NCBI RefSeq assembly: GCF_000336955.1
Contig: NZ_AOLI01000019.1
Span: forward strand, 452,786 to 516,785
Length of the DNA: 64,000 nucleotides
DNA from: Haloferax larsenii JCM 13917
GTDB lineage: Archaea; Halobacteriota; Halobacteria; Halobacteriales; Haloferacaceae
Direction of reading: 5' to 3'
Within the stretch, counting starts at the first letter, position 1, and each line of letters opens with the position of its first letter. This document shows, in pieces, positions 52,403 through 61,390 of this stretch. A model generated the notes under the pieces. The model was not told the DNA's origin and ran no database searches. It was given only the letters and a program-made list of their open reading frames with translations. A program made the translations under genes and the position numbers.

Positions 52403-53432
52403 TATCTGGGATAACGACCACCTTACCAAAGCCCTGTCGCTCTTCGAGGAGTTCGTGCGCACGTTCGATTTCGCTCATCGGCAGCGTCTCTCTGATGCGC
52501 GGTTCGAAGGTGCCGTCCCAGACGAGGTCGAGGGCTTCGTCGGCCTCTCCGGGCGTCGCCATCGTCGAGCCGATGACCGACAGTTGGTTCCAGAAGATGT
52601 AGTTGAGACCCGCACCCGGGTCGGGGCCGGTGGTCGCGCCGCAGGTGACGACCCGTCCGCCCTTGGTGAGGCTCTTGAGCGACTGCTTGTACGTCTCTTC
52701 GCCGATGTGGTCGACGACCATGTCCACGCCGCGGCCGTCGGTCATCTCGTAGATTTTCCGCGAGAAGTCTTCGTCTTCGTAGTTGATGACGTGGTCTGCG
52801 CCGCAGTCGCGGGCGTACTCCAGTTTCTCTTCGGTCGAGGCCGTCGCGTACACCTCGGCACCCGCGTAGTCGGCGATTTGGACAGCCGCGTGGCCGACAC
52901 CGCCGGACGCACCGAGGACGAGCACGCTCTCACCGGGGCGGAGTTCGCCGCGGTGGATGAGCATCCGCCACGCCGTCTGGAAGACGAGCGACGCCGACCC
53001 CGCGACTTCCCACGGAACATCCTCGGGGACGGGAACGAGGTTCTCCTCGGGGACTGCTGCGTACTCCGCGTGGACGCCGCGCATGTGCTCGCCGATGAGC
53101 CGATAGTCGGGTGCGAGCGTCGGGTCGCCCTTCCGGGAGAATTCGTCGCCGCCGTCTGAAACACCCGCGAGGAGTGCGACGTGGTCGCCTTCTTCGAATC
53201 GCGTCACGCGCTCGCCAACCTCGGTCACGACACCGGCCATGTCGCTGCCGGGGATGTGCGGCATCTCCAGTTCGACGCCCGGGAGACCGCGTCGCGTCCA
53301 GACGTCCAGATGGTTGAGTGACGCTGCTTTCACGTCGACGAGGACTTCTTCGGGACCGGCTTCTGGGTCGGGGAAGTCGCCGTATTCGAGGACGTCTCGG
53401 TCGCCGTGTTCGCTAAATTGGACCGCTTTCAT
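52392..53432 (-). CDS. Medium-chain dehydrogenase, zinc/quinone-oxidoreductase type
   Basis: A 346-residue NADP-dependent medium-chain dehydrogenase/reductase. The start MKAVQFSEHGDRDVLE, the PHIPGSDMAG block and the Rossmann motif VLGASGGVGHAAVQIA mark the quinone-oxidoreductase branch. No zinc-binding Cys quartet of alcohol dehydrogenases is seen. Substrates may be quinones or enones. A TATA box on the minus strand (53457-53464) supports the start at 53432. Confidence 0.88.
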   Translation of the reverse strand: MKAVQFSEHGDRDVLEYGDFPDPEAGPEEVLVDVKAASLNHLDVWTRRGLPGVELEMPHIPGSDMAGVVTEVGERVTRFEEGDHVALLAGVSDGGDEFSRKGDPTLAPDYRLIGEHMRGVHAEYAAVPEENLVPVPEDVPWEVAGSASLVFQTAWRMLIHRGELRPGESVLVLGASGGVGHAAVQIADYAGAEVYATASTEEKLEYARDCGADHVINYEDEDFSRKIYEMTDGRGVDMVVDHIGEETYKQSLKSLTKGGRVVTCGATTGPDPGAGLNYIFWNQLSVIGSTMATPGEADEALDLVWDGTFEPRIRETLPMSEIERAHELLEERQGFGKVVVIPDSEL

Positions 53433-53456
53433 CTCGGTCCGACCGACGAAGGGAAG

Positions 53457-53464
53457 AAATAAAA
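53457..53464 (-). promoter_or_regulatory. TATA-like box for the medium-chain dehydrogenase
   Basis: TTTTATTT (minus strand) is centred 28 bases before the ATG at 53432, which suggests a leaderless transcript. Confidence 0.5.
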
Positions 53465-53574
53465 GTCTAAGTTCACGCCGATTGTCTTTCTTCTTGTTCG
53501 ACAATCGTCGTTCTCTAGTGTTCCTCCAATTATACTCTCCGTTCGACGACTCGCCCCCAATATTTCGCTATGTG

Positions 53575-53740
53575 ACATCCTCGCCCGCCCTAAAGGGCGG
53601 GGCTTCCTACAAGGGAAGCCTCGTCGTCGGAGGTTTCAGAACTGAAGTCTCCGAGCGTCGTCTGTCGGGATTGCCGACTCTGCTCGCAGTGTCCTGTGGT
53701 GCTGTCACAAGCACTCCCATCCTGTGGCGAGTCATCGGTG
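53575..53740 (-). ncRNA. Candidate omega (right-end) RNA of the TnpB element
   Basis: In IS200/IS605 TnpB systems the guide RNA comes from the 3' end of tnpB and the right-end hairpin. Here the hairpin overlaps the tnpB stop, matching that layout; the guide would be the flanking sequence beyond about 53575. The 5' limit is guessed and no transcript was seen. Confidence 0.35.
53584..53601. repeat. Right-end hairpin of the IS1341-type element
   Basis: CCCGCCC-TAAA-GGGCGGG is a perfect 7-bp stem with a 4-base loop. On the minus strand it includes the last codons and stop of tnpB. Confidence 0.85.
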
Positions 53741-54867
53741 TACGGTTTCAACGCGCACCTCTCTCCCCACGGGTTGACGCGACGTGCGATGTTCACACTC
53801 GCGTTAATGTCTGCTTGGTACTCCGTCACCCAACACTCGTCGTTCGTACAGCGGAACATGGCTTGAGAACTACGAGAACCGATGTGTCCACACTCATGGC
53901 ACGTCTGACTCGTGTACGCAGGATTCACGAATCGGACACAGATGCCCGCGTCACGGGCCTTGTCCTCGATTCGACCAGTGAGTCGTGCGAACGCCCAGTT
54001 GTGGAGACGGCGGTTCATCCACTTGCCGTAGTCCAGATGTTCACGGATGTACGACAGGTCTTCGAGAACGATAACGGGGTTCTCGAACTGTTGAGCGTAC
54101 TCGACAGCTTCACGAGACGCCTTCTCGACAATATCCGTGAGGGCGTTTTGGTAGTGGTCGAATCGTTCTTGAATACGCCACTCGGCGTCTCGCTCTTGGA
54201 GACGACGGAGCGTCGTGAACATCTCCTTGCGGAGGTGTCGGGCACGACTGCCGTCATAGATGTACGGTTGGGTTGGAGTACCGTCCCGAAGGGCACAGCC
54301 CGTCAGGAGTTTGGATTCGCCAATATCGAAGCCGATGTACATCGGCTCGTCCGGTTCAGTTGGCTCCGCGACCTCGTACTCGACAGTGACGTGAAGCACC
54401 CAGTTGGTGCGGTGTTCTTGGAGTCGAAACTCGCCGACTGTCACGTCGCCGTCGAGGAGGTCGCCCCACAACTCTCGCTGTGCGGGATTGATACGGAGCG
54501 GAATCCAGAAGGCGTTGCCACGTCCTGCCTGTGGGACGCGCCAGCAGAACTCGTGTCGTCGCTCGTCGGAATGGTCGAGACGCCAGCCACGGTTCGTGAA
54601 CCGAACGGGATGGTCGTCTTTCAACTCCGAAGCGTTGTACGTGTCCCGCAGTTTCGGGACATAGTTCTTGAGAGCATCTTTCGCGTAGGACGTGAGCGTG
54701 TACGGCGTCACAACATCATTGACCGCTGTCTGTGTCGTCGCACCACTCTCGAACGATTCGGAAAGGGCGCGACGGTAGGTAGCCACAGTTCGTTGAAGCC
54801 GACGCTCTTTGTGCGCCGTTGGGGGCGCGAGCGTGGCCTGCAACGTCTTGGTGGCAGTAGCGGTCAC
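53590..54867 (-). CDS. tnpB: TnpB RNA-guided nuclease of an IS1341-type element
   Basis: A 425-residue TnpB protein, the ancestor-type relative of Cas12, which cuts DNA guided by right-end RNA. The RuvC residues are all present: D181 (GFDIGES), E269 (VLEDLS) and D353 (QADINAS). The zinc finger has C323, C326, C340 and C345. The N-terminus (QATLAPPTAHKERRL) is the OrfB/HTH part. Full length with no frameshift, so it is probably active. A long His/Asp-poor acidic tail of about 50 residues follows the last RuvC Asp. No TnpA gene lies beside it. Confidence 0.92.
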   Translation of the reverse strand: MTATATKTLQATLAPPTAHKERRLQRTVATYRRALSESFESGATTQTAVNDVVTPYTLTSYAKDALKNYVPKLRDTYNASELKDDHPVRFTNRGWRLDHSDERRHEFCWRVPQAGRGNAFWIPLRINPAQRELWGDLLDGDVTVGEFRLQEHRTNWVLHVTVEYEVAEPTEPDEPMYIGFDIGESKLLTGCALRDGTPTQPYIYDGSRARHLRKEMFTTLRRLQERDAEWRIQERFDHYQNALTDIVEKASREAVEYAQQFENPVIVLEDLSYIREHLDYGKWMNRRLHNWAFARLTGRIEDKARDAGICVRFVNPAYTSQTCHECGHIGSRSSQAMFRCTNDECWVTEYQADINASVNIARRVNPWGERCALKPYTDDSPQDGSACDSTTGHCEQSRQSRQTTLGDFSSETSDDEASLVGSPAL

Positions 54868-54925
54868 AGTAGAACACTCGAAATCATGAAAGTTAAAACT
54901 AACGAATCACTAAGTTGTAGCATAG

Positions 54926-55060
54926 ATGCCGAACCTGAACATCGAAGTGAGCGACGAAGAATACGAGAAACTGAGCGAAGTAAAGGAAGCACACGGCCTG
55001 ACATGGCGAGGACTCGTCATTCAGGGTGCGAAAGCACTAGACACCGAAGGGCCACTGTAG
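54926..55060 (+). CDS. 44-residue ribbon-helix-helix-like protein in the IS element
   Basis: An ATG at 54926 opens 44 codons: MPNLNIEVSDEEYEKLSEVK followed by a helix ending in the acidic tail EGPL. The strand-helix-helix pattern (PNLNIEVSD, EEYEKLSEV, TWRGLVIQGAKAL) resembles CopG/Arc-type DNA-binding proteins, such as antitoxins. It is divergent from tnpB with about 58 bases between the starts and lies inside the element's left end. It may control tnpB transcription or RNA processing. I do not know it as a described component. Confidence 0.65.
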   Translation: MPNLNIEVSDEEYEKLSEVKEAHGLTWRGLVIQGAKALDTEGPL

Positions 55061-55092
55061 GTCAAGGGGTACTGTGTACGAACGCGATTCCT

Positions 55093-55112
55093 CCCCGTCC
55101 TAAACGACGGGG
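55093..55112. repeat. Left-end hairpin of the IS1341-type element
   Basis: CCCCGTC-CTAAAC-GACGGGG is a perfect 7-bp stem with a 6-base loop. It ends 18 bases before the start of the regulator gene and shares flanking GAGGA/AGGAA bases with the right-end hairpin. Confidence 0.85.
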
Positions 55113-55130
55113 TTTCCTCGCTACCGCAAG

Positions 55131-55940
55131 ATGACGGGACACCCCAACGGAAACTCGCTTTCTCAGTTGCTCGTGCGCCGTGAGACGTTCATCAGAGCGC
55201 TCGCGGCCCAGCCTCGTGACAAACGCACCCTGGCTGCCGACCTCGACACCTCTCGGTCGACGGTCGACCGCGTCGTCCGCGAATGCGTAAACGCGGGTAT
55301 CGTCGAGCAGGACGGTGGTATCTACGAACTGACCCTCACGGGACAGTGTGCGCTGGCGGTGTTCGACCGGTTCGAACGAGCCACTCGGGGCGTCGAGGAC
55401 GCACACGACCTGCTCGCGATGCTCCCGGCCGACGCACCCCTCGACCCGGTGTTTCTGAGCGGTGCGGACGTGTACACCTCGACCCCCGAACTGCCGGACA
55501 GCGTCCTGCAGCGACTCTTCGAGAGCATCGAGAACGCCGGCCATCTCTGTGGTGTCGCTCCGGTCGCGCTCGCCGGGCAACTCCGCCCGTACTACGAGGC
55601 AGCGACCGCCGGGGGAACCACGGTCGAGATGGTAATCGACACCGAACTGTTCGACCGACTGCTCGCGACACCGGACTCGCGAGCGGTCATCGCCGAGCAA
55701 CTGGAAAACGACGCGGTGGACATCTATCGGACACCCGTTCCGTTTGGATTCGGACTCTGGGTGACAGAACGCGATGCAGGTATCGTCGTCTACACCGACA
55801 CGGGTGTCGGCGGTATCGCTCGCAACGACCACGACGGAGCGCTCGCGTGGGCGACAGACCTCTTCGAGTCGCTCCGTGCGGACGCGACCGAGGTGACGCT
55901 CTCGTCGCTCGGGGAACTCACGCCCGACGACGCAGAGTGA
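55131..55940 (+). CDS. Winged-helix regulator, FilR1/DUF1724-like
   Basis: A 269-residue regulator. The N-terminal winged helix-turn-helix covers about residues 14-75 (FIRALAAQPRDKRTLAADLDTSRSTVDRVVRECVNAGIV). The C-terminal domain resembles the DUF1724 domain of methanogen FilR1-type regulators (GAGHLCGVAPVAL.., VEMVIDTELFDRL..). Target and ligand are unknown. The insertion element ends about 15 bases before its ATG, so its native upstream promoter has probably been replaced or moved away. Confidence 0.78.
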   Translation: MTGHPNGNSLSQLLVRRETFIRALAAQPRDKRTLAADLDTSRSTVDRVVRECVNAGIVEQDGGIYELTLTGQCALAVFDRFERATRGVEDAHDLLAMLPADAPLDPVFLSGADVYTSTPELPDSVLQRLFESIENAGHLCGVAPVALAGQLRPYYEAATAGGTTVEMVIDTELFDRLLATPDSRAVIAEQLENDAVDIYRTPVPFGFGLWVTERDAGIVVYTDTGVGGIARNDHDGALAWATDLFESLRADATEVTLSSLGELTPDDAE

Positions 55941-55989
55941 CCGACGAGTCGCAGGCGAGTACATGTCGGAGACGAGTGGACGTTGGCTC

Positions 55990-55995
55990 TTTTAC
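55990..55995 (+). promoter_or_regulatory. moaB: TATA-like box for the His-rich MoaB gene
   Basis: TTTTAC is centred 27 bases before the GTG at 56019, which makes that GTG the likely start of the gene. Confidence 0.45.
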
Positions 55996-56018
55996 ACACG
56001 CAAGCGAAGGTCAGCATC

Positions 56019-56666
56019 GTGAGCGACCACCACCACAGCGACGAACACAGCCATGACCACCACGGTCACAGCGACGGCAACCACCACGGCGACGGCGACT
56101 ACCACGACCACAGCGACGGCCACAATCACGACGACCACCACGACCATAGCAACAGCCACCACCACGACCATCACCACCACGACATCGAAGAACTCGCAGT
56201 CGCCGTTCTCACCATCTCCTCGACGCGAACCGTCGACGAGGACCCGGCGGGCGACGCCATCGAGTCGGCGCTTCACGACGCCGGCCACACTATCGCTGTT
56301 CGGCGCGTCGTCGACGACGACTACGACGAGATTCAGGGCGTCGTCGCTCGGATGGCCGACCGCGGCGACGTGGACGTGACCATCACAACTGGCGGGACGG
56401 GCGTCACACCCGACGACGAGACGGTCGAAGCCGTCCAGCAACTGTTCGGAAAGACACTTCCGGGGTTCGGCGAACTGTTCCGCCGACTCTCCTACGACGA
56501 GATTGGAACGCGCGTCGTCGGCACGCGAGCGACTGCTGGCACCGTCGACGACATGCCGACGTTCTGCCTGCCGGGCAGCGAGAACGCCGCTCGACTCGGG
56601 GCCGAAGAGATACTCGTCCCCGAGATGCCGCACCTCACTGGACTCGCTCGACGCGACACCGAGTAG
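56019..56666 (+). CDS. moaB: MoaB molybdopterin protein with long His-rich N-terminus
   Basis: A 215-residue protein. Residues 1-54 hold 24 His with Asp, Ser and Gly between (for example HHHDHHHHD). From about 57 on it is a normal MoaB/MogA domain: TISSTR, the phosphate loop [11 protein letters not shown] and [11 protein letters not shown], which adenylate molybdopterin before metal insertion. The His run looks like a metal store or chaperone segment, such as those of nickel proteins, and may hand over metal or buffer it. GTG at 56019 fits a TATA box; a TTG at 55983 is possible. SAMP1, the sulfur carrier of the same pathway, lies 30 kb away. Confidence 0.85.
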   Translation: MSDHHHSDEHSHDHHGHSDGNHHGDGDYHDHSDGHNHDDHHDHSNSHHHDHHHHDIEELAVAVLTISSTRTVDEDPAGDAIESALHDAGHTIAVRRVVDDDYDEIQGVVARMADRGDVDVTITTGGTGVTPDDETVEAVQQLFGKTLPGFGELFRRLSYDEIGTRVVGTRATAGTVDDMPTFCLPGSENAARLGAEEILVPEMPHLTGLARRDTE

Positions 56667-56728
56667 CGTTCACCCGAACCTGTTCGCGTTTCCCGCGACC
56701 AGACTGCAACGTCTGCCCAGTCGCTGCC

Positions 56729-56735
56729 ATTTAAG
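56729..56735 (+). promoter_or_regulatory. ilvD: TATA-like box for ilvD
   Basis: ATTTAAG is centred 28 bases before the ATG at 56760, consistent with a leaderless ilvD transcript. Confidence 0.6.
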
Positions 56736-56759
56736 TTTGCTCGACGGGTCCGCTCAGGT

Positions 56760-58511
56760 ATGAGCCAACAGCCTGCACGCGAGGAGGACGACGACACGTT
56801 CTCCAGCGGCAAGGACCCGAACCTCCGAAGTTCGGAGGTCACAGAGGGGCCGGACAAAGCCCCCCACCGCGCGATGTTCCGAGCGATGGGGTTCGACGAC
56901 GAAGACCTCGGTTCGCCGATGGTCGGCGTCGCCAACCCTGCGGCGGACATCACCCCCTGTAACGTCCATCTCGACGACGTCGCCGACGCCGCCATCGAGG
57001 GTGTCGACGAGGCCGGTGGGATGCCCATCGAATTCGGCACCATCACCATCTCCGACGCCATCTCGATGGGGACAGAGGGGATGAAAGCCTCGCTCATCTC
57101 CCGCGAGATAATCGCCGACTCCGTCGAACTCGTCTCCTTCGGCGAGCGCATGGACGCCCTCGTCACCGTCGCCGGGTGCGACAAGAACCTCCCCGGAATG
57201 ATGATGGCCTCCATCCGAACCGACCTCCCGTCTGTCTTCCTCTACGGTGGGTCTATCATGCCCGGCCAGCACGAGGGGCGCGAAGTGACGGTCCAGAACG
57301 TCTTCGAGGGCGTCGGCACTTACGCGGAAGGCGACATGAGCGCCGACGAACTCGACGACCTCGAACGGAACGCCTGTCCCGGCGCTGGGTCGTGCGGTGG
57401 GATGTTCACCGCCAACACGATGGCCTCCATCTCCGAGGCGCTCGGCATGGCCCCGCTCGGCTCTGCCTCCGCGCCCGCCGAGTCCGAAGCGCGCTACGAG
57501 GTCGCCCGCCGCGCTGGCGAGGCCGTCCTCCAGTGCGTCGAAAACGACCTCCGCCCCTCCGACGTCCTCTCGAAGAAGTCCTTCGAGAACGCCATCGCGC
57601 TGCAGGTCGCTATCGGTGGCTCGACCAACGCGGTCCTGCACCTCCTCGCGCTCGCCGCCGAGGCCGGCGTCGACCTCGACATCGAGGAGTTCAACACGAT
57701 TTCCGACCGCACGCCGAAGATTGCCAACCTCCAACCCGGTGGCACTCGCGTCATGAACGACCTGCACGAAGTCGGCGGCGTTCCGGTCGTCATCCGCCGC
57801 CTTCTCGAAGCAGACCTCTTCCACGGCGACGCGATGACCGTCACGGGTCGCACCATCGAGGAGGAACTCGCCCAACTCGACCTGCCCGACGACGAGGCCA
57901 TCGACGAGGACTTCCTCTACACCGTCGACGAGCCGTATCAGGACGAAGGGGCCATCAAGATTCTCACCGGCAACCTCGCACCCGACGGCGCGGTCCTCAA
58001 GGTCACCGGGGACGACAAATTCCACCACACAGGCCCGGCACGCATCTTCGAGAACGAAGAAGACGCCATGCGCTACGTGCAGGAGGGACACATCGAATCG
58101 GGCGACGTTATCGCCATCCGCAACGAGGGTCCCCGCGGCGGCCCCGGCATGCGCGAGATGCTCGGCGTCACCGCCGCCGTCGTCGGACAGGGTCACGAAG
58201 ACGACGTGGCGCTGCTCACCGACGGGCGGTTCTCCGGCGCGACCCGCGGTCCGATGGTCGGCCACGTCGCACCCGAGGCGGTCGAAGGCGGTCCTATCGC
58301 GCTCCTCGAAGACGGCGACGAAGTGACCGTGGACATCCCGAACCGCGAACTCTCGGTCGACCTCTCGGACGAGGAGTTCGCGGCCCGAAAGGAAGACTGG
58401 GAACCGAAGCAGCCTGCCTACACCTCCGGCGTGCTGGCGAAGTACGCGCGTGACTTCGGTTCTGCGGCGAACGGTGCCGTGACGAACCCGGCCGTCAAGC
58501 GCGACGAGTAA
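56760..58511 (+). CDS. ilvD: Dihydroxy-acid dehydratase
   Basis: A 583-residue iron-sulfur enzyme that turns 2,3-dihydroxy-acids into 2-oxoacids in valine, leucine and isoleucine synthesis. Cluster cysteines are in [10 protein letters not shown] and [16 protein letters not shown] (IlvD/Edd signature). The length is normal for IlvD. It could in principle act on sugar acids, since IlvD and Edd share the fold, but a short N-terminus and overall length favour IlvD. Other branched-chain genes are not in the window. Confidence 0.93.
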   Translation: MSQQPAREEDDDTFSSGKDPNLRSSEVTEGPDKAPHRAMFRAMGFDDEDLGSPMVGVANPAADITPCNVHLDDVADAAIEGVDEAGGMPIEFGTITISDAISMGTEGMKASLISREIIADSVELVSFGERMDALVTVAGCDKNLPGMMMASIRTDLPSVFLYGGSIMPGQHEGREVTVQNVFEGVGTYAEGDMSADELDDLERNACPGAGSCGGMFTANTMASISEALGMAPLGSASAPAESEARYEVARRAGEAVLQCVENDLRPSDVLSKKSFENAIALQVAIGGSTNAVLHLLALAAEAGVDLDIEEFNTISDRTPKIANLQPGGTRVMNDLHEVGGVPVVIRRLLEADLFHGDAMTVTGRTIEEELAQLDLPDDEAIDEDFLYTVDEPYQDEGAIKILTGNLAPDGAVLKVTGDDKFHHTGPARIFENEEDAMRYVQEGHIESGDVIAIRNEGPRGGPGMREMLGVTAAVVGQGHEDDVALLTDGRFSGATRGPMVGHVAPEAVEGGPIALLEDGDEVTVDIPNRELSVDLSDEEFAARKEDWEPKQPAYTSGVLAKYARDFGSAANGAVTNPAVKRDE

Positions 58512-58544
58512 GCGACTGTTCGCTGAAACGCTCCGACTCTGTTT

Positions 58545-59504
58545 TCAGACCACGCGATTCTCCAGGTCGTCGTCACCCTCGTCTAACTTCGAGAGGTTCG
58601 CGGCGATGATGTCGGACATTCGCTCCCAGTACTTCGGCGTGTGTCCCGCGTTGTGGGGCGTGATGAGGACGTTGTCGAACTGCCAGAGGTCGTGGTCCGA
58701 CGGGAGCGGTTCGGGGTCGGTCACGTCGAGCGCGGCACCCCGGATGCCGTTGCTCCGAATCGCGTCCAGCAGGGCGTCGGTATCGACGACCGGCCCGCGG
58801 CCGATGTTCACGAGGACGGTCTCGGGGGCCATCGATTTGAACGCGTTCGCGTCGATGAGGCCGCGCGTCGTCTCCGTCAGAGGGCACGCGATGACGACGT
58901 AGTCGGAGCGAGCGTAGGCGTCGTGGAGACCCTGCACGTCGTCGAAGCCGACGACTTCGTCGGTCGGGCCGCCTTTCTCCGGGGAGTAGCGGACGCCGAT
59001 AGTCTCGACGCCGAACGGTTCGAGACGGTTGACGACGGTGCGTCCGATTGCGCCCAGTCCGACGATGGTGACTGTCGACCCTTGAAGCTCGAACGTCGGA
59101 TACGACTGCCAGACGCCGTCTCGCTTCTGGGTCTCGGCGACGTGGAACCGCCGAGTGAAATAGAGGATGCTCCCGAGGACCTGCTCGGCGATATTGGGGC
59201 CGTGGACACCCGACGCGTTCGTCACGGCGACGTCGTGGTCGGCGAGTGCCTCGATAGGGAGGTGGCCAGTTCCGGCGAAGACGCACGCGAAGAGGTCGAG
59301 ATTCTCGGCGTCTTCGAGGACCGATTCGTCGATGGAGAAGCCAGTCGCGACCTGGACGCGAGAGAGGAGGTCACGTTCCTCTTCGGGCGTTCGTGCGAGG
59401 GCGACCTCTCGGTCGGGGAGTCGCTCGCGCAGCGTCTCGGCGTACTCCTCGGCGGACAGTCCGTGAATCTTCTGGCGAAGGACGGCGATGTCTGGGTCGC
59501 GCAT
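58545..59504 (-). CDS. D-2-hydroxyacid dehydrogenase
   Basis: A 319-residue NAD(P)H-dependent reductase of 2-oxoacids to D-2-hydroxyacids. The Rossmann motif is GLGAIG (about 169-174) with Arg after the next strand (VRYSPE), which hints at NADP. The active-site Arg, Glu and His are in NIGRGPVVD, DPEPLPSD and TPHNAGH. It resembles the well-studied Haloferax mediterranei enzyme in layout. It is convergent with ilvD, 33 bases away, which may reflect common 2-oxoacid metabolism. Confidence 0.88.
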   Translation of the reverse strand: MRDPDIAVLRQKIHGLSAEEYAETLRERLPDREVALARTPEEERDLLSRVQVATGFSIDESVLEDAENLDLFACVFAGTGHLPIEALADHDVAVTNASGVHGPNIAEQVLGSILYFTRRFHVAETQKRDGVWQSYPTFELQGSTVTIVGLGAIGRTVVNRLEPFGVETIGVRYSPEKGGPTDEVVGFDDVQGLHDAYARSDYVVIACPLTETTRGLIDANAFKSMAPETVLVNIGRGPVVDTDALLDAIRSNGIRGAALDVTDPEPLPSDHDLWQFDNVLITPHNAGHTPKYWERMSDIIAANLSKLDEGDDDLENRVV

Positions 59505-59564
59505 GGACGATGATTCTCGGAGATGGTGATGAATCTGTTCGATTCGGACAAGTCGACGCGAGAA

Positions 59565-59795
59565 TCAGCCGAGTTGACTGCGAGTGCTTCGGCGGCGTTT
59601 CGAAATCGTTCGTGTGACGGCGACGGCGTCTACGGTCGGGTCGACCACGTACCGAGACCCATCTTCGCCGAGTTTCCATGCGACTGGTGCATATCCCTGG
59701 GGAGCAGGGCCCCCGTCTACGAAGACGAGGTCGCCCCTTTCATCTCGAAAGACCACGGGCGTACGGTCACATCTTGCCTCGTCTCCGCTCATCAT
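59565..59795 (-). CDS. Small hypothetical protein
   Basis: A 76-residue frame, MMSGDEARCDRTPVVFRDER and so on, with a beta-rich middle (LVFVDGG, YAPVAWKLG) and a basic tail. The acidic start and ordered turns look coding, but the Arg-rich tail is unusual for this genome, and no family is recognised. It occupies the gap between the D-2-hydroxyacid dehydrogenase and the flavoprotein gene. Confidence 0.45.
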   Translation of the reverse strand: MMSGDEARCDRTPVVFRDERGDLVFVDGGPAPQGYAPVAWKLGEDGSRYVVDPTVDAVAVTRTISKRRRSTRSQLG

Positions 59796-59925
59796 CTGTG
59801 AACTCCAATGACAGGAGTGATAAATCTCCGTCCCTAGTTATCAGAGTCGGTATCTAGGAATTGCCGAAGGCTAACTCCCCCCACGACCGACAGCCGGCGA
59901 GGCCCCACCGAGTCGGTTCAAGGGG

Positions 59926-59932
59926 TTTAATA
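59926..59932 (+). promoter_or_regulatory. TATA-like box for the geranylgeranyl-reductase-type gene
   Basis: TTTAATA is centred 28 bases before the ATG at 59957 and supports that start over upstream in-frame codons. Confidence 0.6.
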
Positions 59933-59956
59933 CACGAGGCCAAGACCTGTAGCGGT

Positions 59957-61348
59957 ATGGAACGCGTAGACGTCGCTATCGTCGGTGGCGGCCCGGCTGG
60001 AACCTCGGCGGCACACGCCGCCGCATCAGCCGGTGCTTCTGCCGTAGTCCTGGAGAAGGGCGTCCCCCGCGCCGACCGACAGGGTCTCGGCCCGGATTCG
60101 ACGGATGCGGCCGGGATTCTCGACTACTGGGTGGACATCATGGACATCCACCCCGACGAGATGCCGGACGACGTCGTCCTCGACATTCTCGACCGAGCCG
60201 AGTTCATCGGCCCGAACGAGACCGTGACGCTTCGAAGTACCGGCATCGACTCGTCGTACGACGAGTTCGGATACACCTTCCACCGCGCGAAGTTCGACGA
60301 CTGGATGCGAAGCCGCGCCGAAGAGGCGGGTGCCGAGTATCGCCTGAAAGCCTCCGTCCGCGACGTGGAAACCGACCTCGACGCGACTGGCGGCGAGGAC
60401 GACCCGCGACACGTCGTCCGACTGGCCAACGGCGAAAACGTTGGTGCGGACTTCCTCATCCTCGCCGACGGACCCCAGCGGACGGTCACGAACAAGGTGC
60501 TCAACGACTTCCTCCCGTTCGACATCACAGAGCGCCTCGCCTCGCCGAAGGTGAACCACATCGCCTACCAGGAACACCGGGAGTTCCCGCCCGAGTTGTT
60601 CGAGGAAGTCGATGGAGGCATCAAGTTCTGGTGGGGCTACATGCCCGGACACACGGCGTATCCGTGGGTCTTCCCGAACGACAACAACGTCTGCCGCGTC
60701 GGGCTGACGATGCCCATCGGACTCGACATCGACGAGGTGGACGACCGCGAGGACTACACACTCCTTCGCGAGGACGACGAGAAAATCCCGCAAGGGCGCG
60801 AGTACGTTCGCCGACTCCTCGAACAGGAGTACGGCGACGAGTACGACGTCGACGAGGACTTCCCGCTCGTCGAAGACCGCGGGAAGAACAAGGGGACCGA
60901 GACCTACTCCATCTCCTCGACCCGCCCCATCGACTCGCCGACGAAAGCCGGTATCGCCGTCACCGGCGGTGCGATGGGTTCGACCTCCGCCTTCCACGAG
61001 GGCGGCGACCACGTTGCGGTCAGAACCGGTGCTATCGCGGGCGAACTCGCCGCCGAAGGCGACCTGAGTGAGTACAACACTCGCTGGAAAGACGCTATCG
61101 GCGACGAGATTCTCCGGAACGTCGCGATGGCCGACATCGTCCACGACTACGGACCGAGCGACTGGGACCGGACGTTCAAGGCCGCCCGGAAGCTTCTCGA
61201 CTCTGATAAGGGGTACAAGGCGTTCGACCGAGCGAAGCTTACCGCCGGGTTCAGTGCCGCAAAGCTCGCGACGAAGTACAAACGGACGAAGGTCAAGTTC
61301 CGGAACGGCAAGTACGTCCAGTTGACGGAATCTGAGTACACGCTGTAG
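59957..61348 (+). CDS. Geranylgeranyl-reductase-family flavoprotein
   Basis: A 463-residue FAD enzyme. The dinucleotide motif VGGGPAGTSAAHAAASAG (residues 9-26) starts the protein; the second flavin motif VTGGAMGSTSAFHEGGDH is near residue 335. Members of this family saturate the isoprenoid chains of archaeal lipids (digeranylgeranylglycerophospholipid reductase) or respiratory quinones. The specific lipid cannot be read from sequence, and halophiles have several paralogues. Cytoplasmic face of the membrane. Confidence 0.82.
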   Translation: MERVDVAIVGGGPAGTSAAHAAASAGASAVVLEKGVPRADRQGLGPDSTDAAGILDYWVDIMDIHPDEMPDDVVLDILDRAEFIGPNETVTLRSTGIDSSYDEFGYTFHRAKFDDWMRSRAEEAGAEYRLKASVRDVETDLDATGGEDDPRHVVRLANGENVGADFLILADGPQRTVTNKVLNDFLPFDITERLASPKVNHIAYQEHREFPPELFEEVDGGIKFWWGYMPGHTAYPWVFPNDNNVCRVGLTMPIGLDIDEVDDREDYTLLREDDEKIPQGREYVRRLLEQEYGDEYDVDEDFPLVEDRGKNKGTETYSISSTRPIDSPTKAGIAVTGGAMGSTSAFHEGGDHVAVRTGAIAGELAAEGDLSEYNTRWKDAIGDEILRNVAMADIVHDYGPSDWDRTFKAARKLLDSDKGYKAFDRAKLTAGFSAAKLATKYKRTKVKFRNGKYVQLTESEYTL

Positions 61349-61390
61349 GCGACAGAAGTTTTATTTCAGATTCAGATAATTTGACGTACG

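Larger units (their letters stand above)
53575..55116 (-). mobile_element. IS1341-type (IS200/IS605 family) element with TnpB only
   Basis: The element is bounded by two related hairpins with the shared pattern CCCCG-loop-CGGGG: the right end (53584-53601) overlaps the tnpB stop, and the left end (55093-55112) lies just before the FilR1-like regulator. Read on the minus strand, both ends are preceded by AGGAA and followed by GAGGA, so they are imperfect copies. Inside are tnpB and a divergent 44-codon gene; no Y1 transposase (TnpA) is present, so movement would depend on one elsewhere. Exact ends cannot be set because this family does not make target duplications. Confidence 0.85.
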
